Of a stretch of 64,000 bases of DNA, positions 17,437 to 25,849 are shown piece after piece. This stretch comes from Bdellovibrionales bacterium GWA2_49_15. GTDB taxonomy: Bacteria; Bdellovibrionota; Bacteriovoracia; Bacteriovoracales; Bacteriovoracaceae. Under the pieces are notes generated by a model, which did no database searches, was not told the DNA's origin, and saw nothing but the letters and a program-made list of their open reading frames with translations. The stretch spans positions 1 through 64,000 of the forward strand of contig MEPP01000021.1 of the NCBI GenBank assembly GCA_001769855.1, written 5' to 3'. Position 1 is the stretch's first letter. Each line of letters begins with the position of its first letter. A program made the position numbers and the translations under genes.

Positions 17437-17593
17437 AAGGCCTCGCTGGTCATAGGGAGAGAAATTGGTAGCACAAAAGTTGTCTTTTCACAGGCCTAAC
17501 TGCTCAAAAATACGCCTAGGATGGCTTGAAAACCCATAAAAATTACAGTGAAGATTGTCTCTGGACCGGAATAGTCTAGAATGCCGCACTTTT

Positions 17594-18274
17594 ATGAAGA
17601 AGATAGTTGGCATTTTGGTGATTATTGGAGCGATCGTAAGCTGGCGCTTGATTCGGGTCGATCATGGGCCATCTTCTGAAGTTGAATTGATCGAAGCACC
17701 AACCCATAGTTTTAAAACAGCAACTTTGCCATTCACGACCCCACTACCTGCGACGACAACCACCCATGTGAATAATGAAATTGATGAAATCAAAAAAGAG
17801 TACCAGGAAGTGGCCTATTCACTGGCACAGAAAATTGATAAAAGTGACCTGGAGGTCACGCTTTTAAATGATTGGGCCAGTAAATTAAATCGAGAAGAAT
17901 TTCTGCAGAAACTTCCAACTGAGATTCGCGAAGGTTATGAGAATTTGGAGAAAATAATTTTGAAAGTAAGAGATCGCCACTTGAAAGAAGATGGAATGAC
18001 AGAAAGCTTTTTTACGAAATATAAAATCGAAATGCCTGAGTGGCTGCAAAAACGACGTCAAGAACTTGAAGCCTATTCTCTGCCTAGTGATGTGGCGGCA
18101 GTGGTTTCGACCAAGGCTTCCGAAAACGAAATCACAGATAATGATGTCGCCAATATTTTACGCGGATGTGGGAAGCAAAATAACAATTGTATTGAGAAAG
18201 CATTTGCTTTGCTCATTGATGCCAACCATGCCCTCAATAACGATCAGCTTAAAAAGATTCAGGAGTATTTATGA
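17594..18274 (+). CDS. secreted or membrane-anchored protein, unknown
   Basis: A 226-residue protein with an N-terminal hydrophobic helix (MKKIVGILVIIGAIVSWRLI) and a hydrophilic, helix-prone remainder. A Thr/Pro-rich stretch at about 40-60 separates anchor and body. Two cysteines lie close together near the C-terminus (RGCGKQNNNC). Its stop overlaps the start of the next gene as ATGA, so both are made together. No family recognised. I place the start at ATG 17594 because the signal begins there. Confidence 0.65.
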   Translation: MKKIVGILVIIGAIVSWRLIRVDHGPSSEVELIEAPTHSFKTATLPFTTPLPATTTTHVNNEIDEIKKEYQEVAYSLAQKIDKSDLEVTLLNDWASKLNREEFLQKLPTEIREGYENLEKIILKVRDRHLKEDGMTESFFTKYKIEMPEWLQKRRQELEAYSLPSDVAAVVSTKASENEITDNDVANILRGCGKQNNNCIEKAFALLIDANHALNNDQLKKIQEYL

Positions 18275-19563
18275 AATTTATGACGATGTTTGCATTCTGC
18301 CTTTTCCTTTTCGGTTGTAAAACGAGCATTGATACAAGGTTGACCATCTTGGAAACTGGTGCCTTCGTCGTAAGAACGGCTGAAGATGGGATTCTTTCCG
18401 TACCAAAAGCGGAGATGGCCGCAGACCTAGTCATCGATGGCAAGAAACCAGAAAAATCCTACATCACCCTGCACTTACGAAAGGGTACGAAAAAGTATCG
18501 CCCAGAAATTCCAGTGCGACTTCCAAAATTAGATGTGCTCTTGGGCTCAAATGATCCCATACGCCTGGATGCCAAAGAATTGGGCCAGGACTTCGGGATC
18601 ATGCTGATGCGTGAAATTCGCCCAGGAAAAGATTTATTTACCATGACTTTCCATGATTCGGAATTTAACTCCACCATTGGAAAAATGGTCTTTGAATATG
18701 AGCCAAGCAAGGTGCTTTTTGACGCCAAGAAAAATGAATTTTTGGCCAGCTATCAAGCGGTCAAGCGCAAGCAACGGGCCGCCGTCATTCGAATTAATGG
18801 CGACGTGGATAGTATGCTTGCCCTGCCTAAGAAATTTGGTTGGGTAGAAGAGACCCTCGATCATATTGTAAACTATGGCGGGATGGTGCTCATTTCCCCC
18901 TGGGCCTATGCTCGCTATGCCAATGTCAGCTGGATTATGGGTGATGATAACAAGTCCACCGAGCAAACAGATGAAAAATGGAAGACCGTGGCCAAAGAAT
19001 ATCCGGTGATTGATTATTTTGCCTTTGTTCATTCTGGTGATCAACGTATCTACAGTAATGGTACCAGCGAGCGAATGACGATGGAGACGATAGGGCTCAA
19101 GAAAAATCAACTGCGACTTGTTTATACCGGAGCCTGCTCCTCTGGCTCAGGCACCGAATGGCTGAAGGGATACGCTTCTGCCGGGGCCGGTGGACAACGC
19201 GGTACCTCCGCCTCGCCAATTTTTCAGTTTAGTGTTTTAAAAAAATGGGTTTATGGATTTAACTTCGAGGATACGGTGGTTAAAACCTGGACCAGCGCTG
19301 TGAGAAAAGTTCGGGCGGTCGAATGGATTAGCTTTGCTAAATTCTGGGAAGATAAAACCGGAGTCTTAATGTGGCGAAATGTTGACGACATGCTTCACGA
19401 TAGTGAAATCCTAATCAGCTATACCAAGGAACTTCCCGCTTCTAATTTGAGAATTAATCAATCAGCCGTTTTAAAAAATGTCGCGACCGACGAGAACATC
19501 GTTGAGCGAGCCGTAAATGAGATCATTGCCGAAAGAAACGGAGAGCTGCTGGTGGAAGAATAG
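18271..19563 (+). CDS. lipoprotein with possible caspase-like (clan CD) fold
   Basis: A 430-residue lipoprotein: signal ends in LFGC (Cys16). The C-terminal half contains FAFVHSGDQ with His254 and, 35 residues on, LVYTGACSSGSG with Cys289. A strand ending in His-Ser/Gly followed by a strand ending in Ala-Cys-x-Ser-Gly is the signature layout of clan CD peptidases (caspases, CHAT, gingipains), and the following GGQRGTSASPIFQF could be the next fold segment. This assignment is inference; I know no close characterised relative. Coupled by ATGA to the preceding exported protein. Confidence 0.6.
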   Translation: MKFMTMFAFCLFLFGCKTSIDTRLTILETGAFVVRTAEDGILSVPKAEMAADLVIDGKKPEKSYITLHLRKGTKKYRPEIPVRLPKLDVLLGSNDPIRLDAKELGQDFGIMLMREIRPGKDLFTMTFHDSEFNSTIGKMVFEYEPSKVLFDAKKNEFLASYQAVKRKQRAAVIRINGDVDSMLALPKKFGWVEETLDHIVNYGGMVLISPWAYARYANVSWIMGDDNKSTEQTDEKWKTVAKEYPVIDYFAFVHSGDQRIYSNGTSERMTMETIGLKKNQLRLVYTGACSSGSGTEWLKGYASAGAGGQRGTSASPIFQFSVLKKWVYGFNFEDTVVKTWTSAVRKVRAVEWISFAKFWEDKTGVLMWRNVDDMLHDSEILISYTKELPASNLRINQSAVLKNVATDENIVERAVNEIIAERNGELLVEE

Positions 19564-19573
19564 AAGTTCCACT

Positions 19574-19618
19574 CTGCATCTTGGACTGATAGAATGATGG
19601 TTTCCGAGATGCAGTTTT
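19574..19618 (+). promoter_or_regulatory. 8-bp inverted repeat directly before the MFS start
   Basis: CTGCATCT (19574-19581) is exactly inverted as AGATGCAG (19607-19614), followed by TTTT and then the ATG at 19619. It could be a terminator for the lipoprotein gene, or an RNA hairpin limiting ribosome access to the exporter gene, which has no clear Shine-Dalgarno site of its own outside the stem. Confidence 0.45.
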
Positions 19619-20812
19619 ATGAGCAAAAAAGAAATTATTTTTCTGCTGATTCTGGCAACAATCCAATTTTGTCACAGCGTGGATTTCATGATCATGATGC
19701 CTTTGGGTCCGCAGCTGATGCGCGTCCTTGGCATTAATCCGAGTCAATTTGGGCTCTTGGTTTCTGCCTACACTTTTAGCGCCGGTGTGATGGGACTGTT
19801 TGGTGTTTTTTTCCTGGATAAAATGGATCGCAAAAAAGCCTTACAACTTTTCTTTATCGGTTTTACAATCGGAACTTTTGCCTGCGCGTTCGCGAATTCC
19901 TATCCTGTCTTGCTTATTATGCGCGCTCTCACTGGGGCCTTTGGCGGCCTCTTGGGCTCAATTATCTTATCAATTGTCGGAGATGTTTTCCCCTTTGAAA
20001 TGCGCGGTCGTGCCATGGCCGTTGTTATGGCGGCCTTCAGTGTTGCTGCCGTCGTAGGGGTGCCGTTTGGTCTTTTCTTGGCCAACCACTTTGACTGGCG
20101 TGCACCCTTCTGGTTTTTGGGCATTATCAGTTTACCCATTTTAATCATAATCTGGGCCAAAATTCCTTCTCTTCGGGATCATTTGAAAGATCGAGATCAT
20201 GGGCGAACGGCCTACTTAATTTATCGTGAAGCCTGGTCAAACAGCGAGCAGCGTGGTGCCTTGTTCTTTATCGCGTTTTTGGTCTTGGGCCAATTTATGG
20301 TGATTCCCTACATAAGTCCGTCGATGGTCGCCAATGTCGGCTTTAGCGAAAGAGAATTGGTGTGGATTTATCTGGTGGGTGGTGTGCTCACGATTGTTTC
20401 TTCGCAGTTAATCGGGAAGGCCGCGGATCATTTTGGGAAGGCCCGTATATTTCGTATTTTTCTACTCTTTTCGCTTTTACCCATTCTGGTCATTACCAGC
20501 CTGGGCCGGTCGTCTATCCCTTTTGCTCTCATCTTTACTTCTCTCTTTTTTGTTTCCATGGGGGGAAGGATGATTCCCGCCATGTCACTTTTATCTTCGA
20601 CAGTGCCGGTGCAAAAACGAGGTTCTTTTATGGGGCTAGTGAATTCTGTCCAGCAGTTTAGTGCTGCGGTCGCGGCCTTTGCGGCAGGACATATCGTGGT
20701 TAAACAAACAGGGACGGGATATTTATTGCACTATAATCTGGTAGGATATCTGGGTATTTTCTTCAGCCTCGTGGCCTTATTTTGTCTGAAATATCTCAAA
20801 AAACAGTATTGA
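19619..20812 (+). CDS. MFS transporter, drug/sugar exporter type
   Basis: A 397-residue 12-helix major facilitator. The 2-3 loop reads GVFFLDKMDRKKAL, a variant of motif A, and TM5 contains SVAAVVGVPFGLFLA, resembling motif C of proton-coupled exporters. The N-terminal HSVDFMIMMPLGPQLM segment with Asp in TM1 is typical of the AraJ/drug:H+ antiporter-1 group. Substrate unknown. It starts 55 bases after the caspase-like lipoprotein gene. Confidence 0.85.
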   Translation: MSKKEIIFLLILATIQFCHSVDFMIMMPLGPQLMRVLGINPSQFGLLVSAYTFSAGVMGLFGVFFLDKMDRKKALQLFFIGFTIGTFACAFANSYPVLLIMRALTGAFGGLLGSIILSIVGDVFPFEMRGRAMAVVMAAFSVAAVVGVPFGLFLANHFDWRAPFWFLGIISLPILIIIWAKIPSLRDHLKDRDHGRTAYLIYREAWSNSEQRGALFFIAFLVLGQFMVIPYISPSMVANVGFSERELVWIYLVGGVLTIVSSQLIGKAADHFGKARIFRIFLLFSLLPILVITSLGRSSIPFALIFTSLFFVSMGGRMIPAMSLLSSTVPVQKRGSFMGLVNSVQQFSAAVAAFAAGHIVVKQTGTGYLLHYNLVGYLGIFFSLVALFCLKYLKKQY

Positions 20813-20861
20813 TTTAATGTCACAAAAACATGATTCTTTACGTATCAAAGTAAAAGGAGAT

Positions 20862-21326
20862 GTTATGCGAATTATACTTACACTATTTAGTTTATTTTCG
20901 ATGGTTTCTTATGGAGCGACTTCACCTGAAACTCAAAAATATCTTGTGAATTTATTGAAGGCAAATGATTCTGTTCATTCAGCTTTTGTAAAAAATGACG
21001 AACAAGGAGTGAAACCTGTTTGGGCCAATTTCGAAAAAGTTTTATCTGGATCTGCCCCCAATGAATTAAAAGAGTTTGTCAGTGAGAGCAAGGTCGCGAC
21101 TGTAAAGTTAGTGAGTGCCTCGGCCTTTGATGAAAAACGCAAGCTGTACGGGGATGTAATCAAACCAATCGTCGCTATGCTTCAGAAATTCGGCCCGATT
21201 GATTCTTACAAAGTCTTCACCTGCCCGATGGTGAAAAAAGACTGGATTCAAGATACTAAACTGAACTCTGAAGTCCAGAATCCCTATGATCCAAAAATGG
21301 TAAAATGCGGAATGATGAGAGAGTAG
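20862..21326 (+). CDS. secreted DUF3347-like protein
   Basis: A 154-residue exported protein. ATG 20862 has an AAGGAG site and is followed by a signal peptide (MRIILTLFSLFSMVSYGA); a longer frame from 20817 is rejected. The C-terminal motif CPM-KKDW...NPYDPKMVKCG matches the Cys-Pro-Met...Asn-Pro-Tyr...Cys-Gly pattern of DUF3347 proteins, which are often near heavy-metal efflux genes and may bind copper through these Cys and Met residues. This fits its position at the edge of the metal island. Confidence 0.65.
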   Translation, partial: VMRIILTLFSLFSMVSYGATSPETQKYLVNLLKANDSVHSAFVKNDEQGVKPVWANFEKVLSGSAPNELKEFVSESKVATVKLVSASAFDEKRKLYGDVIKPIVAMLQKFGPIDSYKVFTCPMVKKDWIQDTKLNSEVQNPYDPKMVKCGMMRE

Positions 21327-21794
21327 CTAAAGCCAGCGGCGTACCCGACGTTTGAAGTCGAGATATTCAGCTCCAAACTTGCCTTCCATCACCTGTTCTT
21401 CGCGCCTGATAAAGAGCAGCGTGATCAGGAACATAAAAAGTGGTGGCAAAAGAAATGAGGTTACTGTTCCCAAGAGAATGGCTTCGCCAAAAAGTACGAG
21501 TGTCATGCCGAGATACATTGGATTTCGTGTAAAATGATAAGGGCCTCGAATGACCACGGCCCTTATATTGCGAAATGGAATGGCATCGGTTCCTGCTCGC
21601 TTAAAAAGTCTTTCGGCCCAGACTGCAATTGCCAGTCCTGCGAGGATTGGAAGTATGCCGGCATAATTCCAGGGCCTTGCAATCAACTCAGTTCCGGGAA
21701 ACCATCGAAAGAGGGCCGCCTCTCCACAAAGAAAAATAACGAGCCAAACGGGGGGCAATAAAATGCGAATAAATTTTGGGATTTTCTGTTCCAT
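21327..21794 (-). CDS. isoprenylcysteine/phospholipid methyltransferase-like membrane protein
   Basis: A 155-residue protein with about four to five hydrophobic helices and the family signature: VIRGPYHFTRNPMYLGM (about 83-99) and the C-terminal RREEQVMEGKFGAEYLDFKRRVRRWL-type tail (given here by its key EE, FG, Y and R residues). These bind S-adenosylmethionine in ICMT/PEMT-like enzymes. Substrate unknown, probably a lipid or small hydrophobic compound. It converges on the DUF3347-like gene with no gap. Confidence 0.8.
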   Translation of the reverse strand: MEQKIPKFIRILLPPVWLVIFLCGEAALFRWFPGTELIARPWNYAGILPILAGLAIAVWAERLFKRAGTDAIPFRNIRAVVIRGPYHFTRNPMYLGMTLVLFGEAILLGTVTSFLLPPLFMFLITLLFIRREEQVMEGKFGAEYLDFKRRVRRWL

Positions 21795-21839
21795 TAACCT
21801 TCCAGGCCCAGATGTTGCGATAATCTTAGCTTTTTTAAG

Positions 21840-23054
21840 TTAAAATTCCCACATTTTCATTCCTTGAATCTGGAGAAAGACTCTCGCTGACCATGGGTCA
21901 TTTCGATAGGCATTTTCAAAACTTTCCGGCACAAGATTTTTTGTCACGGAGCCACCAAGAGAGAATTCACCGCCGGTAAATGTTATGAGGGCGTGGGTGT
22001 AACCCAAGGTAAAGGCCTCTACCCACCTTGGACGGTCTTGATCTACGATATCGGGAATATCAAGCTGTCCGGCGGTCCTCTGTAATACTTCGATTCTGCT
22101 CCATATTCTCGAACATTCTCCTTTGAGCCAAAATTCTTGGGCAAAAGAAGAGAGTTCTGAGACATGATCATAATCCGTAATGTGCCCGTAAATCAGAGTG
22201 CTGTACAACCTCCAATTTTGCCCCAATCCATGCTCACCGTAGGCCGAGGCGGACAGTCTCCAGAGATTTGTGTGGGGTTCTTGAACATAGGCCGCAGAGG
22301 CCATTGCCATAAATTGAGGTGTGAACTTATGAATCAAGCGAAGTGCCCCTGAATTGAGTCGCCCTATGGGCAAATCAACTTCTCCTGGCTTCGGTTCTGT
22401 TCCATTAAAGGCGGACAACTGATATTGGGTGGTACCTAAGGCGAGCGAGCTACCGATAACGGTACTGGAAATATGGGCAACATCTTGCCCGATATGATGC
22501 CCCAAAGGTGCATCGGGATTCGCGATTCCAGTTGGTCGATGCATAAAGGCAATGGGCCCTTCTGTCGCCTCTCCCCGTGGGGCCATGAAAAGTTTCAAGT
22601 GATCTTTTCCATTCTGAAGGGAGATGGTATCGCTCAGAGTTAGACCCATAATAGGCGAGGAATGAGGATGTTGAGCATCAATATACGGATGTCCGTTCTT
22701 GTTCGTTTCGCCAATTTGAAGTATTTCGGGATACCCATTGTCGGGATAGGTCCAAAGTTCCGCTGTGGTCATAAAATCGAGATTGAGATAATGCCGATTT
22801 CCTAAACTCGAACCAGCATCAAGCATAAGCATATTGGGACCAGAAATTTGTCGTCTTCCCCTTGGCCCCTCCGCCGCCTGGCCTACCATAAAGGCATTGC
22901 CAGTCAACATAAGCATTTTCATGTGCATCCCCTCCATTGGCAAGGGCATGCACATGGACATGGCGGCATCATAAACTTGCATTTCGCTACACTCGAAGGA
23001 CCATACGTTGAAAGGAAAGACAATGATGAGAAAAATAGAGATTAAATTAATCAT
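21840..23054 (-). CDS. outer-membrane barrel-like protein of the metal island
   Basis: A 404-residue exported protein with a signal peptide (ending near FNVWS). The N-terminal 60 residues are unusually rich in Met and Cys (ECSEMQ, MSMCMPLPMEGMHMKMLML), which suggests copper or silver binding. The rest shows alternating strands and His-rich patches (DAQHPHSSP, GHHIGQDVAH), consistent with a porin-like barrel. Last gene of the reverse metal operon, 84 bases after the YtkA-like gene. Its ATG lies in the loop of a 17-bp perfect inverted repeat. Confidence 0.7.
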   Translation of the reverse strand: MINLISIFLIIVFPFNVWSFECSEMQVYDAAMSMCMPLPMEGMHMKMLMLTGNAFMVGQAAEGPRGRRQISGPNMLMLDAGSSLGNRHYLNLDFMTTAELWTYPDNGYPEILQIGETNKNGHPYIDAQHPHSSPIMGLTLSDTISLQNGKDHLKLFMAPRGEATEGPIAFMHRPTGIANPDAPLGHHIGQDVAHISSTVIGSSLALGTTQYQLSAFNGTEPKPGEVDLPIGRLNSGALRLIHKFTPQFMAMASAAYVQEPHTNLWRLSASAYGEHGLGQNWRLYSTLIYGHITDYDHVSELSSFAQEFWLKGECSRIWSRIEVLQRTAGQLDIPDIVDQDRPRWVEAFTLGYTHALITFTGGEFSLGGSVTKNLVPESFENAYRNDPWSARVFLQIQGMKMWEF

Positions 23055-23075
23055 GAGATAATTTAATCTCTATTT
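23033..23075. promoter_or_regulatory. 17-bp perfect inverted repeat around a start codon
   Basis: AAATAGAGATTAAATTA (23033-23049) is exactly inverted at 23059-23075, with a 9-base loop (23050-23058). The loop contains the ATG of the reverse-strand outer-membrane gene (23052-23054). On the mRNA the second arm is followed by a T-rich stretch (ATTTTTCTC). It can act as an operator, as a start-codon hairpin or as an attenuator. Confidence 0.85.
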
Positions 23076-23138
23076 ATTTCGATTTTGCTATGACGAGAAT
23101 GTTCTTTTGGGATGACGAGAGTGCGCAAATCTAAAAAA

Positions 23139-23564
23139 TTATTGCCTTATGTCCTGAAGTTTGGTGAGCGTGTCGACAACCGAATTGGAATCGATGCTGA
23201 TATTAAATTTCCAGGTCCCTCTCATGCCTAAAAATATTTTCTTTTCATAGAGACCATCACCTTTTTCTTCCACGGCATTTTCTGGCGGGTGCATACTCAT
23301 GGTCGTCATATCATAAGGGACAACAACTTTTGCGCCAGTGACTGCCTGCTCGCTTGCATCGGTAACTTTCAAGGTGAGTATGCCCCAACCTCGTTTGAGT
23401 TCGGACCAGTTGCCGCTGATTTTATACTGTTGATTGACGGTGGGTTCCGCAGCATCAAATTCCATTGTTGATGTCGATGCATGAGCATCATGAGAGTGAT
23501 GCTGACATGTGGATACACCGGCAATCAAAAGAGTTGCAAATAATAGCGATAAAAATGTTCTCAT
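23139..23564 (-). CDS. exported YtkA/FixH-like domain protein
   Basis: A 141-residue exported protein. The signal peptide is followed by a His-rich stretch (CQHHSHDAHAS). The body has the YtkA-like Ig fold pattern: a strand LTLKVTDASEQAV, a strand VVVPYDMTTMSMHPPENA with Met-rich loop, and GLYEKKIFLGMRGTWKFNISI. The Met/His residues are consistent with periplasmic metal binding. GGAGA precedes ATG 23564. Confidence 0.75.
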   Translation of the reverse strand: MRTFLSLLFATLLIAGVSTCQHHSHDAHASTSTMEFDAAEPTVNQQYKISGNWSELKRGWGILTLKVTDASEQAVTGAKVVVPYDMTTMSMHPPENAVEEKGDGLYEKKIFLGMRGTWKFNISIDSNSVVDTLTKLQDIRQ

Positions 23565-23583
23565 GGAATCTCCAATTAAAGGC

Positions 23584-24528
23584 TCAGAAAGCACTATACG
23601 TTATCGATAGGGCAACTGTCTGAGCATAAGGTTGATTAACTTCATACTTATAAAATGGGAAGCTCGTTTCATAGGAGATCCCAACAGTCCAAAACTCCGC
23701 GTAAAAATAATTGAGTCCTGCCTGGCTTGAAAATAGCCTTGCGGCCGATCCTTGAGAGTCTTGCCCATCGACAGATGTTTCAAATTGCCACATTTGTTTT
23801 AGGCCCAAGCTACTGCTCCAGCCATTGAAAAGATAGGTCATACCTTCGGTGGTCTGAATGCGATTTCCAGCTTTCATGGCATAGGGTGAGCTTACGGGTT
23901 TATCATGCATATGGGTTACATGCTTGGTCATGGGATAGAAAAATGCGCTATCAAAAGAAAGTCTTACGGGGCGATAGAGCTTCGATACACTGATTCCCCC
24001 GTGGAGGGTGGTTGTCCCATCGCCAGTAACGTCCGCATCATAGGTATCGTGAGAATGATGGATAGAATTACCAAGGGGAAGTCGCGCTCCACCATAGAAG
24101 GAAACTTCAGGGTGAAAAGTCAAAAAGTTGAGATCTTCCCAAAAGAGGTACCTGGCCTCTAGCGCGGGGTCTCCCATGTTTGTGGCGGTGTGATGTTGCG
24201 TCGAAAATGCATAATCATTGTGAATCATGGGAAGGCTTGCTCCGACTTGCCATTCGTCGTTGATACGAAAAGCCCCGCCTACAGTTGTGACATAGGATTG
24301 TTTGGACGTCCCAGGGGAGTTTGCGCTGTAGTGGCCATAAGGATCAAATTGTCCCTCTACCGAACGATACTGGGTTGAGCCACCCAGCTGATAGCGCTGG
24401 TCAGAGACCAGTACGTTCATAACCTGGCCACCACCGCCAGAATGGCAACTGGCTGCCCAAAGGGAATCTAAATTGGATAGGCATAAGATCAGAAAGCCTA
24501 TTTTTTTATATTTTGGTTTCAATGACAT
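23584..24528 (-). CDS. outer-membrane transporter-like beta-barrel
   Basis: A 314-residue exported protein with a signal peptide and CHSGGGGQ near the mature start. The remainder shows amphipathic strands ending in aromatic residues (HPEVSFYGGARLPLG, ISYETSFPFYKYEV) and the last residue is Phe (ITYSAF), typical of outer-membrane barrels; it resembles the MetA-pathway phenol-degradation/transporter superfamily. His-rich loops (HHTATN, IHHSHDTYD, VTHMHDKP) fit a metal role. I choose ATG 24528; its first codons overlap the previous gene. Confidence 0.7.
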   Translation of the reverse strand: MSLKPKYKKIGFLILCLSNLDSLWAASCHSGGGGQVMNVLVSDQRYQLGGSTQYRSVEGQFDPYGHYSANSPGTSKQSYVTTVGGAFRINDEWQVGASLPMIHNDYAFSTQHHTATNMGDPALEARYLFWEDLNFLTFHPEVSFYGGARLPLGNSIHHSHDTYDADVTGDGTTTLHGGISVSKLYRPVRLSFDSAFFYPMTKHVTHMHDKPVSSPYAMKAGNRIQTTEGMTYLFNGWSSSLGLKQMWQFETSVDGQDSQGSAARLFSSQAGLNYFYAEFWTVGISYETSFPFYKYEVNQPYAQTVALSITYSAF

Positions 24529-24973
24529 ATTGATCCTGCAAATCGCCATCTTTTATTGTTAGGACAATTTTCCAAAGCCCAGGCATCGAAAGCACGATGT
24601 TCACTCGATATGATCCGTCAGGTTGGACTGTTGCCACGTCATCCATTTCCATCCCCGGCATCGTGGGCATTTCATAGAAAACAGTGACCTTCGCATCTGC
24701 CGACAGCGGTTGAAGGTTGCTGGCGCGCACGCTTCTAATAACAAAGTTATTTTCACCTTCGTGGGGAGTGCTCATTGTTGTACTTGTATTATCCAAATTC
24801 ATTGACACATAAAATTTATTGCCCGTAGTAACTTTCGCCGGGCCACTGGCTTGGCCCAAAGAGCTGACAACCCCGGAATCACTTTTTGATTCGGTATTCA
24901 TGGGACCACAGCTGATGGTAAACGACAGAGGAATGATCAGAAGGGTACAGAATATGTATTTACTTAATCGCAT
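24506..24973 (-). CDS. YtkA/FixH-like lipoprotein
   Basis: A 155-residue lipoprotein (TISC-G lipobox) with an Ig-like YtkA domain: FVIRSVRASNLQPLSAD, TVFYEMPTMPGMEMDD with a Met-rich loop, GSYRVNIVLSMPGLWKIVLTI. AAGGAG six bases before ATG 24973 sets the start. It overlaps the nosL-like gene by 14 bases and the barrel gene by 23 bases. Probably a periplasmic metal-binding accessory. Confidence 0.75.
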   Translation of the reverse strand: MRLSKYIFCTLLIIPLSFTISCGPMNTESKSDSGVVSSLGQASGPAKVTTGNKFYVSMNLDNTSTTMSTPHEGENNFVIRSVRASNLQPLSADAKVTVFYEMPTMPGMEMDDVATVQPDGSYRVNIVLSMPGLWKIVLTIKDGDLQDQYVIETKI

Positions 24974-25388
24974 TTTCAACTCCTTGAACGATCAGACCTT
25001 CACCATATTTCGCTTGAGCAGTCTTGGCTTCATCTTCTGTGGCAAAAGCGCCGAAGTAGGGAGGCATCACGTTTTCCCCAATGTCGCTTTTGATCTTGGT
25101 GCTCTTGAGAAGAAAAAAGGCCTTGTCCCCAGGGAGTAATTTCTCAGGATGATTGAAGTCGGCGACCTCAATTTTTTTGTAACTGGAATCATGTTTTACG
25201 ACCTTCTTGAGGCATGATAGAGCACACACGTGCATTGGTGCTTTTGTGGCAGATTCGCTTTGGAGCATGAGGTGGTTTTTTGCACTTTCGGCCACTGGCA
25301 TTCCACAAACACTGCAGGTCATGCCCGCACCCAAAGCAGAACAAGTAAACAAAACACATCCAAACAAAAGCGCAGTTATCTTGTCCAT
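24960..25388 (-). CDS. NosL-like metal-binding protein
   Basis: A 142-residue exported protein. After the signal peptide it carries the NosL-type motif MTCSVCGMPV, a Cys-x-x-Cys-Gly-Met Cu(I)-binding site, then HVCALSCLKKVV and a C-terminal DEAKTAQAKYG helix. NosL is a copper chaperone for nitrous oxide reductase; here the context is copper efflux, so a general copper role is likely. ATG 25388 overlaps the stop of the preceding gene as TAATG. Confidence 0.82.
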   Translation of the reverse strand: MDKITALLFGCVLFTCSALGAGMTCSVCGMPVAESAKNHLMLQSESATKAPMHVCALSCLKKVVKHDSSYKKIEVADFNHPEKLLPGDKAFFLLKSTKIKSDIGENVMPPYFGAFATEDEAKTAQAKYGEGLIVQGVENAIK

Positions 25389-25849
25389 TATAAGGCCCCT
25401 TGGCATTCAGGCGTTTGGTCAAAACGCTTTTGCTGTGCTGGCACAAGTTGTTTTCGAATTTCTGTCACTAACTCAGAATAAACTCGCACTTCTTCGGAGC
25501 AAATGAAAAGCCCATTTTTTGTGCAATGATCGAGAATGAATTCCCAATCCTGGCGGCTTAAAAATACGCGAGCACATGTATCTTTGAGATCGACTTTGAC
25601 GATAGCTCGATTGAAGGCCGCAGTGTAATCTTTGCTTTGCACCAGTTGAAGAGTCATCTGTTCTATTTCAAAAAAATAATCTCTGAAAGCATGATGCTGT
25701 TCAGTTTGATAGGGCGTCTGAGGCATGGCCTCTAGGGTCTTGGCCCGAAGAGCGTCTACTTTTTTTACCCATTCGCGAATAACGGCATCTTCTTTACAAC
25801 CTGAAAGGCACACAAAGAATATGAGGACCCAGGGAAAATATTTTTTCAT
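25388..25849 (-). CDS. lipoprotein, unknown, metal operon
   Basis: A 153-residue lipoprotein (LSGC lipobox, Cys18). The mature part is helical with four Cys (DTCARVFL, DHCTKNGLFIC, TPEC). No family recognised. It overlaps the TolC-like gene by 4 bases and the nosL-like gene by one base, so it is firmly part of the operon. Confidence 0.7.
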   Translation of the reverse strand: MKKYFPWVLIFFVCLSGCKEDAVIREWVKKVDALRAKTLEAMPQTPYQTEQHHAFRDYFFEIEQMTLQLVQSKDYTAAFNRAIVKVDLKDTCARVFLSRQDWEFILDHCTKNGLFICSEEVRVYSELVTEIRKQLVPAQQKRFDQTPECQGAL

